Shown here: positions 9,020-19,131 of the stretch, piece by piece | Layout: each line of letters opens with the position of its first letter | Numbering within the stretch: the stretch's first letter is position 1 | Source of the DNA: Winogradskyella litoriviva | GTDB lineage: Bacteria > Bacteroidota > Bacteroidia > Flavobacteriales > Flavobacteriaceae | Assembly: GCF_013249065.1 (NCBI RefSeq) | Contig: NZ_JABRWQ010000003.1 | Span: 372,001-436,000 of the forward strand | Reading direction: 5' to 3' | DNA length: 64,000 nucleotides | Notes under the pieces: generated by a model | The model's database searches: none | The model's input: only the letters and a program-made list of their open reading frames with translations | What the model was told of the DNA's origin: nothing | Position numbers and translations under genes: made by a program

Positions 9020-10108
9020 TTAATTCTTCAACCAATCATAAACAAAATACAAAGAATACAAGATTGTTCCTGATATAAGAAGTATTACTAATTGCCAATT
9101 AATTTCTATTGTTCTAAAAAAAGACGAAATAAATATTAAAATAATATTTATAGCTACTATTACTATAGTGGTTTTGATATGTGAAAATCCAAAACTTAAA
9201 AATCTATGATGCAAGTGATTATTATCTGCAGAAAATGGACTTTTTTTATGGATTACTATTCTTATAAAAAATATTCTTAAAGTGTCTAATAGCGGAAAAA
9301 ACAATATTGCCAGTACCAATATTGGCGATGAATTGCGAAACAAACTAGTCGTGGAACTTTCTGACGCATCTATAAATCTAACCGTAAAAACAGCAATAAT
9401 GAATCCTAAAACCATTGAACCTGAATCTCCCATAAACATCTTTCTCCTTCTAGAAAGGTTAAAATAAAGAAAAGCAATCAGTGCTCCTGTAACTGAAGCT
9501 GCTAAAACAACCATACTAATATCTTTACTCAAATAAAACAAAACTCCGAAAGCTACTGATGCCATTAATGCCAATGATCCGGCTAAGCCATCAACACCAT
9601 CAATTAAATTAAAAGCATTAATAATTAAAAGGTAAACAAAAAGCGTGAACCCAACGGATATCCAATAGGGCATGATAGTAATCCCTAGAATTCCTGAAAA
9701 TCCATAGATACGTGTATCCGTAAAAATAATTAAAAGAAAGGCAGCTAATAACTGACCTATAAATTTTTTGCGTGGAGATAATATTAAAATATCATCTTTT
9801 AATCCCAAAAAAAACAATACTGTGATACCTCCTAATATTAAAAATAAACTCTTAGTTTCTAAAGGTGCACCAGTAATAGTGATAGCAACTACAATGCTTA
9901 AGTAAATACCAATACCACCTAAATTTGGAACCGTACCTGAGTGACTACTTCTATGGCCAGACTTATCTAACAGATTTTTTTTTAATGCCACCAAAATAAT
10001 TGCAGGATAACTTGCAAATGATACAGTCAAGGCTATAAAAACAGCAATAAGAACTAACCAACCAACGTAATCTAATGGATTAAAATTTTCAAGTAATTCT
10101 TTTACCAT
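9020..10108 (-). CDS. WecA/MraY-family undecaprenyl-phosphate sugar-1-phosphate transferase
   Basis: This enzyme starts each repeat unit by moving a sugar-1-phosphate (usually GlcNAc-1-P in the WecA branch) onto undecaprenyl phosphate in the inner membrane. The 362-residue protein has about 10-11 membrane helices. Signature motifs are GLKDDILILSPRKKFIGQ (first Asp-rich loop), NAFNLIDGVDGLAGSLAL (catalytic Asp region), FMGDSGSMVLGF, and the His-rich cytoplasmic loop DNNHLHHRFLSFG. It is the only initiating transferase in the locus. A -7-like TATATTTA lies at 10153-10160 upstream but deviates from consensus. The exact sugar (GlcNAc, GalNAc, QuiNAc or other) cannot be read from the sequence. Confidence 0.9.
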   Translation of the reverse strand: MVKELLENFNPLDYVGWLVLIAVFIALTVSFASYPAIILVALKKNLLDKSGHRSSHSGTVPNLGGIGIYLSIVVAITITGAPLETKSLFLILGGITVLFFLGLKDDILILSPRKKFIGQLLAAFLLIIFTDTRIYGFSGILGITIMPYWISVGFTLFVYLLIINAFNLIDGVDGLAGSLALMASVAFGVLFYLSKDISMVVLAASVTGALIAFLYFNLSRRRKMFMGDSGSMVLGFIIAVFTVRFIDASESSTTSLFRNSSPILVLAILFFPLLDTLRIFFIRIVIHKKSPFSADNNHLHHRFLSFGFSHIKTTIVIVAINIILIFISSFFRTIEINWQLVILLISGTILYSLYFVYDWLKN

Positions 10109-10204
10109 AATTTAAACTATAATTTTTAAAGATTTGGGACACAACGATGTGATAAATATACGATTTGAATCTATTTATTAAAAACTTAAAATATGAGTTT
10201 AAAA

Positions 10205-10954
10205 CTATGACACAAACTGCCTAAATTTTGACACATTTTTTATAAAAATAGTCACCCAACTTCCAACATTATTTGTTTTAATTGCTCTATAATCCTCTTT
10301 TGTTTTTTGCACAATATTTTTCAAACTTCTATTACTCGCTCCACCAACACGCATTTTAACAACTGTCTTAGGGAGAAAATAAAACTTTAAATGTTCTTGC
10401 TTAAATATACGCAAAATAAAATCATAATCAGCAGCTATTTTATATGATAAATTGAAATCTCCATGTTTATCATAAAGTTCTTTTTTTAAATAAAGTGTTG
10501 GATGAGCTGGCATCCAGCCTTGACTTAATAGCTTTATTTGAAATGGTTTACTCTCCCAATTTCTAATCACTCTATCTGTATTCTCTAATGCAACATAATG
10601 CAAGTTGCCATACACACCATCTACATTTTTACTTTTAAATACCTCCACAATCTCCTCAATAATAGTATTATCTGCTAAAAAATCATCGGAATGTACAAAA
10701 CCAATTATATCACCAGAAGCTTTTTTAATACCTTTATTTAAAGCATCATAAATTCCTTTATCAGGCTCAGAACTATAGACAATTTCCGAATGTTTTTTAG
10801 CTTTTTCCTTTATGTAATCTAAGGTATTATCCTTTGAACCACCATCTACAATAATGTACTCAATATTATTATAAGTCTGACCAAGTACCGATTCTATACA
10901 TGTTTTGATTGTTGAAGCACTATTGTATGTGGCAGTAATTATAGAAATTTTCAT
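10205..10954 (-). CDS. Family 2 glycosyltransferase
   Basis: This is a 249-residue soluble GT-A enzyme. Family motifs are ISIITATYNSASTIKTCIESV at the start, IIVDGGSKDNT (nucleotide binding), an EPDKGIYDALNKGIKKASGD stretch, and FVHSDD (DxD-equivalent metal site, about 92-97). The EPDKGIYDALNKG segment is typical of WcaA/WcaE-like transferases of exopolysaccharide loci. It probably adds one sugar to the lipid-linked repeat unit on the cytoplasmic face. Its ATG abuts the stop of the WcaF-type gene, so the two are translationally coupled. Donor and acceptor are unknown. Confidence 0.88.
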   Translation of the reverse strand: MKISIITATYNSASTIKTCIESVLGQTYNNIEYIIVDGGSKDNTLDYIKEKAKKHSEIVYSSEPDKGIYDALNKGIKKASGDIIGFVHSDDFLADNTIIEEIVEVFKSKNVDGVYGNLHYVALENTDRVIRNWESKPFQIKLLSQGWMPAHPTLYLKKELYDKHGDFNLSYKIAADYDFILRIFKQEHLKFYFLPKTVVKMRVGGASNRSLKNIVQKTKEDYRAIKTNNVGSWVTIFIKNVSKFRQFVS

Positions 10955-11506
10955 TTACTTAATATCAATTTTTCGGATTTTTACTTTTATAGCAGGATTA
11001 CCACTATAAATCCCATAAGCTTCTAAATTACTTGTTGCTACTGAACCTAAACTAAGAATTGCATGGTTTTCAATTGTAACACCAGGTGCTACAATACTCT
11101 TTGCTCCTACCCAACTTCCTTCTTTTAAATAAATTGGTGCCACAAACAAATCAAAACTAGATATTTTATAATTATGATTACCACAAATTAAAAGTGCACC
11201 TTGAGAAATGCAAACATTATCTTCTAGTTTTACTTGGTCTAGATTATCTATCCAAACGGATTCTCCAATCCAACAGTGATTACCAATACTAAGTTTCCAA
11301 GGGTATTTAATAGTAACTTTGGGTTTAATAACAACACCATTACCTATTTTAGCTCCAAATCGTTTTAACAAAAACACTTTTAAACCTGAAGAAATATTCC
11401 AACCGCCTTCAAAAAAAAACCAACTTACAAAATACCATAGAAGTCGTTTTATTTTTGAACCTGGATTATACCAACTATTCTCATATTTAGACAAGTCTGT
11501 TTTCAA
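10955..11506 (-). CDS. WcaF-like O-acetyltransferase (left-handed beta-helix)
   Basis: The 183-residue protein begins with the region typical of WcaF-type acetyltransferases (YENSWYNPGSKIKRLLWYF, then GLKVFLLKRFGAKIGNGVVI). Hexapeptide repeats follow from about residue 50 (IKPKVTIKYPWKLSIGNHCWIGESVWID and onward), with the catalytic His in ICGNHNYK and the acetyl-CoA loop VGAKSIVAPGVTI. Such enzymes O-acetylate a sugar of the repeat unit using acetyl-CoA in the cytoplasm. It lies between the UDP-xylose synthase and a GT2 gene. Confidence 0.88.
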   Translation of the reverse strand: MKTDLSKYENSWYNPGSKIKRLLWYFVSWFFFEGGWNISSGLKVFLLKRFGAKIGNGVVIKPKVTIKYPWKLSIGNHCWIGESVWIDNLDQVKLEDNVCISQGALLICGNHNYKISSFDLFVAPIYLKEGSWVGAKSIVAPGVTIENHAILSLGSVATSNLEAYGIYSGNPAIKVKIRKIDIK

Positions 11507-11521
11507 AGTACTTGGACTGCT

Positions 11522-12472
11522 TTAGGCTTTATTAGATTTAATTAACCCATCAAAATAATTAATCGTTTTCCCTAAACCTTCTCTAAGATGAATTTTTGGT
11601 TCCCAACCATTTAACTCTTTTTTAGCCAAATCTATCACTGGCTGACGTTGCATAGGATCATCTTGAGGCAAAGGCATATGAATAATTTTAGATTTTGAAT
11701 TAGTTAATTCAATAACCAATTGTGCTAATTCTATCATTGTAAATTCAACTGGATTTCCAATATTAACAGGCCCTAAAAAACCATCTCTACTATTCATCAT
11801 GCGAATTGTACCTTCGACAAGATCATCTACAAACTGAAAACTACGTGTTTGAGTACCTTCTCCAAATATGGTAATATCATCACCTTTTAACGCTTGCATG
11901 ATAAAATTAGAAACAACGCGTCCATCTTTAGGATGCATTCTTGGACCATAGGTATTAAATATCCTAATAATCTTAATCGCTACTTGATTTTGGGTATGAT
12001 AATCCATAAACAAAGTTTCAGCACAACGCTTACCTTCATCATAACAAGAACGTAGACCAATAGGGTTCACATTCCCCCAATAACTCTCAGGTTGTGGGTG
12101 CACAGATGGATCTCCATAAACTTCACTAGTTGAAGCTTGCAAAATTTTTGCACCTACACGTTTAGCCAGACCTAACATATTTATAGCTCCCATTACAGAA
12201 GTCTTTATCGTTTTAATAGGATTATATTGATAATGAACTGGTGATGCAGGACAAGCCATATTATAAATTTCATCAACCTCAATCATATAAGGGTTAATAA
12301 TATCATGACGTACCAATTCAAAATAATGGTAATCCATTAAATGCTCTATATTATTCTTAGAACCTGTAAAGTAGTTATCTAAACAAATCACTTCGTTTCC
12401 TTCATGAAGTAAACGTTCGCATAAATGTGAGCCTACAAAACCTGCACCTCCTGTAACTAAAATTCTTTTCAT
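11522..12472 (-). CDS. uxs: UDP-glucuronate decarboxylase (UDP-xylose synthase)
   Basis: It converts UDP-glucuronate to UDP-xylose with NAD+, supplying xylose for the polymer. The 316-residue SDR enzyme has the Rossmann motif GGAGFVG at 8-14 and [17 protein letters not shown], which is characteristic of UXS rather than of epimerases. It also has STSEVYGDP and the catalytic SCYDEGKR (Tyr-x3-Lys). The 316-residue length fits the soluble UXS form. No UDP-glucose dehydrogenase (Ugd) to make its substrate is in the window, so that gene must lie elsewhere. Confidence 0.93.
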   Translation of the reverse strand: MKRILVTGGAGFVGSHLCERLLHEGNEVICLDNYFTGSKNNIEHLMDYHYFELVRHDIINPYMIEVDEIYNMACPASPVHYQYNPIKTIKTSVMGAINMLGLAKRVGAKILQASTSEVYGDPSVHPQPESYWGNVNPIGLRSCYDEGKRCAETLFMDYHTQNQVAIKIIRIFNTYGPRMHPKDGRVVSNFIMQALKGDDITIFGEGTQTRSFQFVDDLVEGTIRMMNSRDGFLGPVNIGNPVEFTMIELAQLVIELTNSKSKIIHMPLPQDDPMQRQPVIDLAKKELNGWEPKIHLREGLGKTINYFDGLIKSNKA

Positions 12473-12477
12473 TTATA

Positions 12478-13629
12478 TTAATTATTTAATGTGTTCAAAA
12501 ATAAGGCTTTATTTTGTTCTATCAGCTCTGGGTTTTCAGTAAATTTCTTCGAAAAGTTAACGGATGCATTAGACCATATATGATATTCATCTTTGTTCAT
12601 AGCACAAAATAATTCTATTGCTGCTATAAACTCATTCTTCTTCGTTAACGGAATATCAAAACCAAGTTTATCTTTTTCTAGCCCTTGCCATGGTGTTTGG
12701 TCTGAAATAATAACTGGACAACTATTTTGCCATGATTCCATAATAACATGACCAAAATTCTCATGTTGTGTTGGCAATAATAATATGTGCTGATTAATTA
12801 ATTTTTTTGAAATGTCTTGATGCGGAATAGCGCCTAAATATTTTACCGAAATATTTTTGGGGAGTTGTTTTATTTTAACCTCACAATCTTGCCAATATTC
12901 CATTTCATCTTTTGGTCCAATAATACTAAAGTTAACGTGATATGAGCTCCTTATTTCAGCCAAATAATTAATAGCTTCTCCTAAATTCTTCTTAACCGCA
13001 ATACGAGATAAAAAAAACACATTAAGTTCGTTTACTTTCTTCTCTTTTGGCTCAATTTTTTGTTTCGTTTTAGCTGATAAATTTGGAGCTAACAATACAT
13101 TACATCCTTTCCCAAAATGTTTATATACCTCAAAGGCTTCACTTTCTGCAGTAACATGCCAAACTACTTTTTTTTGCAACCCTAAAACCTTAAAAAGGGT
13201 TAGGAATATTTTTTTCTTTAATGGCTTAATTTCTAAAGCTCCCTTACCCAACATTCCTCTAGGTGCCAAAACCTTACGAATGTTTAAATTCTTAAAAAGC
13301 ATTAACGGTAATAAAGTAAACTTTTGAGAAAATAGTGAATTAAAATACACCACATCAAAAGCTTCTTTAATAAATAATTGTTTATAATACTTTAAGTTTT
13401 GATGGGCTGGATCTAAGTAAACAACTTTAAACCCGTCTTTCTCACTCCATACATTTAATGCCTCTTCAGGTAAACTTAATGGACTGTCCAAATCTGAGTT
13501 AGAGGTCGCAATATAATAATCAAATTCAGTCTTGGTGTGATTTACGAGATTAGCTATGGATTGAATAGGACCTCCAGCTTTATAAGCAGGTAAAAACCAA
13601 TCAATGCATATTAATACTTTTCTTTTCAT
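12478..13629 (-). CDS. Family 4 glycosyltransferase
   Basis: This is a 383-residue GT-B enzyme. The N-terminal half holds the acceptor-side motif DWFLPAYKAGGPIQSIANLV, typical of GT4 (GG loop). The C-terminal half carries the donor-site motif ENFGHVIMES (E-x7-E), with the preceding HILLLPTQ. It probably transfers one sugar with retention of configuration to the lipid-linked oligosaccharide. It sits 5 bases upstream of the UDP-xylose synthase, so xylose is a possible donor, but that is inference from position alone. Confidence 0.87.
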   Translation of the reverse strand: MKRKVLICIDWFLPAYKAGGPIQSIANLVNHTKTEFDYYIATSNSDLDSPLSLPEEALNVWSEKDGFKVVYLDPAHQNLKYYKQLFIKEAFDVVYFNSLFSQKFTLLPLMLFKNLNIRKVLAPRGMLGKGALEIKPLKKKIFLTLFKVLGLQKKVVWHVTAESEAFEVYKHFGKGCNVLLAPNLSAKTKQKIEPKEKKVNELNVFFLSRIAVKKNLGEAINYLAEIRSSYHVNFSIIGPKDEMEYWQDCEVKIKQLPKNISVKYLGAIPHQDISKKLINQHILLLPTQHENFGHVIMESWQNSCPVIISDQTPWQGLEKDKLGFDIPLTKKNEFIAAIELFCAMNKDEYHIWSNASVNFSKKFTENPELIEQNKALFLNTLNN

Positions 13630-13642
13630 AATCCGTATTCAA

Positions 13643-14650
13643 TTACTTTTTTGATTTTTTATTATAGCCAATTAATGATGCCTTAAATTGAGCTGGTTTT
13701 TCAACAAACAAATACATTAAATAAGCAACCATAATACTAAACATAACTCCTAAAACAATTACTATAACTTTTTGGAAAGGCTCTTTAAAATGATGTGAAA
13801 GAACATTAATTAATGCTGTACCTGTTAGGCCATGTAATAAATAGAGTGAATAAGATATTTTACCTAGAAAATTAAACTGTTTTTGTTTAAATTTAGGAAA
13901 ATAATTTACGATAAATAATGTAAAAAACACAACAAATAAAGTTTCAATTCCTAGCAGATAATAAACTACAAAACATGTAATAATTGACATTAAAATAAAT
14001 TCTATTTGATTTATTTTCTTCGCTTTTCTCAAAACAAACAAAATACCTATTAAAAAGAGACTAGAGTAATGAGTAAAAAAATCTTCTTTGATTATAATAA
14101 ATCCAGGTAATAATAAAATAATATAAAATAATATTCGATAAACATAATTTTTATTTATCATTAAAGGAAAAAGAAAAACCAACAATATATAATACTGAAA
14201 CTCAATTGCCAATGTCCAAAAAGCAGCATTTAACCAATTAGCATTTTCAAAAAAAGGCACTAAATATCCAATATGAAGTAAGATATTTTGACTACTAGGA
14301 ATTATATCGACATCACCTGTGTTTGACATAAAAGAGCGCAAATACATATAAACTACAGCTAATACAACCGCGACTAAATATGGTGGCTCTATTCTAATAA
14401 TTCTTTTCAATAAAAAATTTTTCCACGATGACGTTTTATAATTTCCATTTATCATTGCTAATGGTAATACAATTCCTGAAATCACAAAAAACATAGGAAC
14501 TCCTAATGTACCATATTGAAAAATTTTTAGAATTAAATCATTATTTACATAATCTGTCGTACCACAAACAAAATGAAATAAACATACGATTAAAGCCGCT
14601 AGGCCTCTAAGAAGGGTAATTACCGGGATAAAGGCCAGTTTATTTTCCAT
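13643..14650 (-). CDS. Acyltransferase family 3 membrane protein
   Basis: This 335-residue integral membrane protein has about 10 helices. AT3 features are the early His in LIVCLFHFVCG, FFVISGIVLPLAM, and the basic segment LKRIIRIEPPYLVAV after the second helix. SYSLYLLHGLTG lies near the end. The family moves acetyl or other acyl groups across the membrane onto periplasmic sugars. With two other AT3 proteins in the locus it points to a strongly O-acylated polymer. There is no C-terminal SGNH domain here, unlike the protein at 26853. Confidence 0.88.
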   Translation of the reverse strand: MENKLAFIPVITLLRGLAALIVCLFHFVCGTTDYVNNDLILKIFQYGTLGVPMFFVISGIVLPLAMINGNYKTSSWKNFLLKRIIRIEPPYLVAVVLAVVYMYLRSFMSNTGDVDIIPSSQNILLHIGYLVPFFENANWLNAAFWTLAIEFQYYILLVFLFPLMINKNYVYRILFYIILLLPGFIIIKEDFFTHYSSLFLIGILFVLRKAKKINQIEFILMSIITCFVVYYLLGIETLFVVFFTLFIVNYFPKFKQKQFNFLGKISYSLYLLHGLTGTALINVLSHHFKEPFQKVIVIVLGVMFSIMVAYLMYLFVEKPAQFKASLIGYNKKSKK

Positions 14651-14665
14651 CAGATAACTAATATA

Positions 14666-15700
14666 TTAAGTATTAATAATTGAATTCATACTTGCTGACC
14701 ATTCGGTTAAATTAATTTTTGTCGCAATTAACTTACTGTTTTTTGACATTTCAAGATATTTTGAATTATCTATTAATTCTAAAGATTTAATAATACCCAT
14801 TAATTTATTACCGTCATTAGCCTCATAAACAAATCCATTGAAGTTATTTATTACTAAATCAGAAGCAGCACCAGTTTCATGTGTAGTAATTACAGGTAAG
14901 CCAGCTAGAACAGCCTCATGAATTACGACACCCCAAGCTTCATATAAACTTGGCAAAATAAAATACCCTGCATTTTCTAAAAGAATTGGTAATTTATCTG
15001 GACTTACAAAAGGCCTATGTTTAACGTTTTTATGCTGTGGAATTTCATTTGCTAGTGGCCCATTTCCAATAAACTGAACATCAATATTTAATTGATTTGA
15101 CTTTATCAATTCATTTAAAACTTTAAATAAAATTCTTAAACCTTTATGTTCGACCAATCTTCCAACAAAGATTATTTGCTTTTTTAGTTGAGTTTGCTTT
15201 ATATTTTCAAAAACAGTTTCATCAGCAGAATATAAACCTGTTAAAATTCTATGTGTCTTGAAGCCTAATTTACGTGCATAATAATATTGTGGCTTTCCCG
15301 CTACCCAAATATGCGTAAAATACTTATGAATTAAGAATTTACTAAAAACAGATGCAATTTGCTGCCTAAATGTGCCTAACCACTGATTATCCATTCCTGC
15401 AACGATAGGAATTTCTTGAGACTTATAGGATTTTGCTATTTTCAAATAATTCTTATTTGACCAGCCTGCAATATAAATTAAACTAGGCTTAAATTCTTCA
15501 ATCTTTGCTTCCATTGCACTAAAGTCTTCTGAAGAATAATTACAAATACTTATGCCATTTTCACTTTCTATCTTAAAAGGAGCGTCTTTACTTGGTGCTG
15601 TGCGAAAAACCAAATAATTATTTTTATTTAGCTCAAAATCTTTACGCATACATGCTAACCAATAACCTGTTAAACGCGTGTAGAGTACTAAAATATTCAT
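14666..15700 (-). CDS. Family 4 glycosyltransferase
   Basis: This 344-residue GT-B enzyme has the C-terminal donor-binding half well conserved: IIFVGRLVEHKGLRILFKVL, VQFIGNGPLANEI, and the motif YEAWGVVIHEAVLAGLPVI (E-x7-E). The N-terminal half is divergent, as usual for the acceptor side. The gene overlaps the stop of the polymerase gene by 4 bases, so the two are translationally coupled. Donor sugar and linkage are unknown. Confidence 0.87.
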   Translation of the reverse strand: MNILVLYTRLTGYWLACMRKDFELNKNNYLVFRTAPSKDAPFKIESENGISICNYSSEDFSAMEAKIEEFKPSLIYIAGWSNKNYLKIAKSYKSQEIPIVAGMDNQWLGTFRQQIASVFSKFLIHKYFTHIWVAGKPQYYYARKLGFKTHRILTGLYSADETVFENIKQTQLKKQIIFVGRLVEHKGLRILFKVLNELIKSNQLNIDVQFIGNGPLANEIPQHKNVKHRPFVSPDKLPILLENAGYFILPSLYEAWGVVIHEAVLAGLPVITTHETGAASDLVINNFNGFVYEANDGNKLMGIIKSLELIDNSKYLEMSKNSKLIATKINLTEWSASMNSIINT

Positions 15701-17004
15701 AAAAATTTCGATTTAGTTTTATACTGGAAAATCTGTAACCCCCAACACAAAAAAACTAATGGCATAAAAGCATTCATTGAAGCTGCCATCCAAGATTCTG
15801 AGATTGCCGAAAACAAACACATCATTAAAAAGGCAAATCTAACAATTTTCATTTGACTCAAGGCATACATTTTATACCAAAAAAAAGAAAAAGCTGCAAG
15901 GCCAATAATCCCAACATTTAGCAAGAGACTTAAATAAGAGTTCCATATTCCATACCAATGTCTTGCCCTTACCTCTCCTAAAAACCGATCGCCATACAAA
16001 TTAATAAAATAATTGTCATAGAGCATGCCCTTCCCTAACCACATCTGGTTTTTTATTTCAGCAATGGCCACGACCCACACCTCTGTTCTTCCACTAGCAT
16101 CGTCTAAAGTATCCGTTCTTAAAAAATCGGATAACCCCAAAGAAGAAATAATAGCGCTAGGACTTACTGTGGCACTAATACTATATACATAAACCATAAA
16201 TAAAAGCACAACAGCTAGAAGAAACTTGTACTTTAAAAGTCTTATACTAATTTCGAACGCTAAAATCCCAAATATAGAAGTACGAGAACCAGATAATACT
16301 ACCAAGACAATCAATAATATCTTAAAAATTGTAAAAAACCGAGAGTTAAATTCGCTTTGGTTTTTTCGTCTAATGACATCAATAATCGCATAAGAAAACA
16401 TAGCTACCATTCCTAGACCATTGGGGTTTGCCATTAAACCAGCATAACGTCCTTTTATATTAGTGACCTCAATAAATGGCACAAAAACTAAAAATAAATT
16501 TAATATAAAATATAAAGCCAAAAACGTTATGATGAGACTGTGAAAGCGCTGCGCATCAAATTCCAATAACAATTGTACACATTTAAAAATAACTAAGGCA
16601 ACTAAAAAGTAACTTACACCTCTGGCTGTAGCCTCTAACCCTAAAGGTGATAAACTATAGGTTATAAAAGTAGCAATAATACTAAAGGGTAAAATATAAA
16701 AAGCTAAATTATACTTAAACATTTGCAATTGTAGCAATACAAATAAGCCAATTCCCAAAATAACGAATCTTAAATTTTGCGCAAAACTAAAGACTCCAGA
16801 AAAATTATCTCCTAAAAAATAGATTACAATAAAAAAAATGAATAAAGACTCTATTTTAATATTTGTATTAGGTATAAAAAGCAAAGGAAGACAAATAATA
16901 CTAGCTATTACAAATCCTCCAAACATACCACCAAAAAACATTGCTAACAGCCATAATAAGGTAGTTTTATAATTCCTAATTACATTAAAATACTTCGACA
17001 CCAT
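15697..17004 (-). CDS. Wzy-type O-antigen/exopolysaccharide polymerase
   Basis: This 435-residue, highly hydrophobic protein has about 11-12 predicted membrane helices and one larger periplasmic loop (about 270-330, around SDFLRTDTLDDASGRTEVWVVAI). The SGRTEVW segment resembles the Wzy_C/O-antigen ligase signature. Another conserved-looking segment is RYAGLMANPNGLGMVAMF. Sequence similarity within the family is always low, so the call rests on topology, the signature and the locus. It would polymerise lipid-linked repeat units in the periplasm. Confidence 0.82.
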   Translation of the reverse strand: MVSKYFNVIRNYKTTLLWLLAMFFGGMFGGFVIASIICLPLLFIPNTNIKIESLFIFFIVIYFLGDNFSGVFSFAQNLRFVILGIGLFVLLQLQMFKYNLAFYILPFSIIATFITYSLSPLGLEATARGVSYFLVALVIFKCVQLLLEFDAQRFHSLIITFLALYFILNLFLVFVPFIEVTNIKGRYAGLMANPNGLGMVAMFSYAIIDVIRRKNQSEFNSRFFTIFKILLIVLVVLSGSRTSIFGILAFEISIRLLKYKFLLAVVLLFMVYVYSISATVSPSAIISSLGLSDFLRTDTLDDASGRTEVWVVAIAEIKNQMWLGKGMLYDNYFINLYGDRFLGEVRARHWYGIWNSYLSLLLNVGIIGLAAFSFFWYKMYALSQMKIVRFAFLMMCLFSAISESWMAASMNAFMPLVFLCWGLQIFQYKTKSKFL

Positions 17005-17044
17005 TATATAATTTGACTACTGTAAGTTAAGTTATTCGCTTTCA

Positions 17045-17974
17045 TTATTTTAACAGACTATACGCTTTAAGTAAAATACGATTAACATATAGCCCTGAAA
17101 AAAAGCTTAAAACTTTAATTATTGGACTACCTAGATTCTTAGAATTTACTAATGAAATTAGTTGTTTTCTCTCTTTTTTACCATTCAGAGCACCATATTG
17201 TATTACACAAAACGTAAGCCGATTTTGATACCTTTTAATTAAATAAGAATCTATTAAATTATTCTCATCACTTAAAGTATACGTATTTATTAAGATAGAG
17301 CTTAAGCTGTTCACTTTTTCTATAGACCAATTATTTCCAACTCTATCTCCATTATGATCTCTATAAAGCGACGAGACATCATTTAAAAACTTTACATTAG
17401 CCTTAATCTTATACCGTAATGCAAGCTCCCAATCATCTGAAAGACTTAAATCTTCTTTCCAAACACCAAACTTTTGAAGTGCAACCTTTTTATATAACGC
17501 ACACATAGTTTGCCAAGGGAATTCAAAATAATCAGAAGAATTACCTTCAGGGATTCTTCCCCAATATTTATCCAATAAATTAGTAGGGACTTCATTAAAA
17601 AATTGAGCTCGTGAATACACAACGTCGATTTCCTCTGAAAACACCTTTATTTGCGATGCTATTTTGTTTGACAACAATAAATCATCGGAATCTAACCATT
17701 GTATATACTTTCCTTTAGATTGTTCATAACCATAATTCCTCGCTCTAGGGGCTCCACTATTCTCTTGAATTAATAATTTTATTTCAAAAACACCAGGTAT
17801 ATTGTTTTTAACTATAAATTCATTAATCAAACTGATGCTATTGTCCGTAGATCCATCATCCACAACAATAACTTCTATAGGTCTATAAGTTTGTTGTAGC
17901 ACAGATTCTAAGCACTCAATGATATAACTTTGTCTATTATATACAGGAATAATTACAGTAACTAAATTTCTCAA
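17045..17974 (-). CDS. Family 2 glycosyltransferase
   Basis: This 309-residue GT-A enzyme has VTVIIPVYNRQSYIIECLESVLQQTY at the N-terminus, VIVVDDGSTDNS for UDP binding, and YIQWLDSDDLLLS with the DxD-type metal site near residue 95-98. A Trp-rich acceptor segment, SDDWELALRYK, follows. Residues beyond about 220 are helical and variable. It is likely cytoplasmic or membrane-associated and adds one residue to the repeat unit; specificity is unknown. Confidence 0.87.
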   Translation of the reverse strand: MRNLVTVIIPVYNRQSYIIECLESVLQQTYRPIEVIVVDDGSTDNSISLINEFIVKNNIPGVFEIKLLIQENSGAPRARNYGYEQSKGKYIQWLDSDDLLLSNKIASQIKVFSEEIDVVYSRAQFFNEVPTNLLDKYWGRIPEGNSSDYFEFPWQTMCALYKKVALQKFGVWKEDLSLSDDWELALRYKIKANVKFLNDVSSLYRDHNGDRVGNNWSIEKVNSLSSILINTYTLSDENNLIDSYLIKRYQNRLTFCVIQYGALNGKKERKQLISLVNSKNLGSPIIKVLSFFSGLYVNRILLKAYSLLK

Positions 17975-18000
17975 ATTATATTAATCGCTTTTATATATTA

Positions 18001-19131
18001 TTATAAAATATCTTGAAGTTTATCACTAAAAACTTTAACTGGATCTGATGTAGATTTCGCCATTACCTTAGTGAAAGCATTTTCGCCCATACTTTGCCAT
18101 TTATCACGTCCGTTCCAAGCTTTCTCTAAAGTATTTGCATACAATTTATAACTGGCTGCATCCGCCAAATACCCATTTATATCATCTTCTATAAACTCGG
18201 CATGTCCTGCAACATCTGTAGTTATAACTATTCTTTTTGAGAACATGGCTTCTATTATAGATAATGGCATACCCTCGTACCTTGATGATAAAACCAATGC
18301 ATGATTATCTTTCCAAATATCTTCTATAGAATTAACGTGTCCTTTAAAATTAATATTATGAACTCCAAAATACTTAGCAGTCTCCTTGGCTAACTCAATA
18401 TCACCACCGCCATAAATATTAAGTTCAAAATTTCTATCTTTCCATTGTTCTTCTGCAAAAGCCTTAAATAAAATATCAGTTCCCTTATGATTGAATGCCA
18501 AACGGGCTACATATGCAAAACGTATTTTATCCATATTTGGCCAAGACAAATCAGGAACTTTATCAAAATTGAAAGGATTAGAAATTACTTCTGCATTCAC
18601 TAAGCTATATGCAATCTGCGTTTGAAATAAATCTAGGTTACCTTGAGAAACAAAAAACGTTTTCTCTGCATTAACAAATGCCTTTCTTATATTTAAATAG
18701 GTAGAATCATTTGGCCAATTAAATTCTAAATTTAGCTGAGATACTGAACAATATTTATAACCATTTTCATAGCAAAATAGCATATCCTTATATGCTGAGA
18801 AGCAACTACTTTGAGAAAAAACAACTAAATCTGGTTTTATTTTATTTAAAATAGACTCTGTATTTGTTTTTAGATTATCTGACACAATTTTTTTATTGAA
18901 TTTTTGAGCAACTTTTCTAATGTTATCTCTTAATTTATTTTTTCTAAAATAAACTTGCACACCTTTATCAATAACATTTATAGTTTTAAAATGATAAGGC
19001 TTACCAAAGTAATTAGTTACAGCACTTACGTTATATCCTTTTTTCACTAATTCAATAGCGCTTTTACTCCATAACTCTTCACTTCCACCCCAAGGTGAAC
19101 CTATATCTGTAATAAATAAAATATTTTTCAT
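18001..19131 (-). CDS. Family 4 glycosyltransferase
   Basis: This 376-residue GT-B enzyme opens with ILFITDIGSPWGGSEELWSKSAIELV (the GG acceptor loop). In the C-terminal half it carries IRFAYVARLAFNHKGTDILF and the donor motif YEGMPLSIIEAMFSKRIVITT (E-x7-E). Its start overlaps the stop of the upstream GT2 gene by 4 bases. The donor sugar is unknown. Confidence 0.88.
   Translation of the reverse strand: MKNILFITDIGSPWGGSEELWSKSAIELVKKGYNVSAVTNYFGKPYHFKTINVIDKGVQVYFRKNKLRDNIRKVAQKFNKKIVSDNLKTNTESILNKIKPDLVVFSQSSCFSAYKDMLFCYENGYKYCSVSQLNLEFNWPNDSTYLNIRKAFVNAEKTFFVSQGNLDLFQTQIAYSLVNAEVISNPFNFDKVPDLSWPNMDKIRFAYVARLAFNHKGTDILFKAFAEEQWKDRNFELNIYGGGDIELAKETAKYFGVHNINFKGHVNSIEDIWKDNHALVLSSRYEGMPLSIIEAMFSKRIVITTDVAGHAEFIEDDINGYLADAASYKLYANTLEKAWNGRDKWQSMGENAFTKVMAKSTSDPVKVFSDKLQDIL

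Noticed and set aside
8766-9035. 89-codon open frame across the wza promoter, minus strand
   Set aside because: It overlaps the wza coding sequence in another frame and spans the promoter; the translation is Cys/Tyr/Lys-rich without any recognisable pattern.
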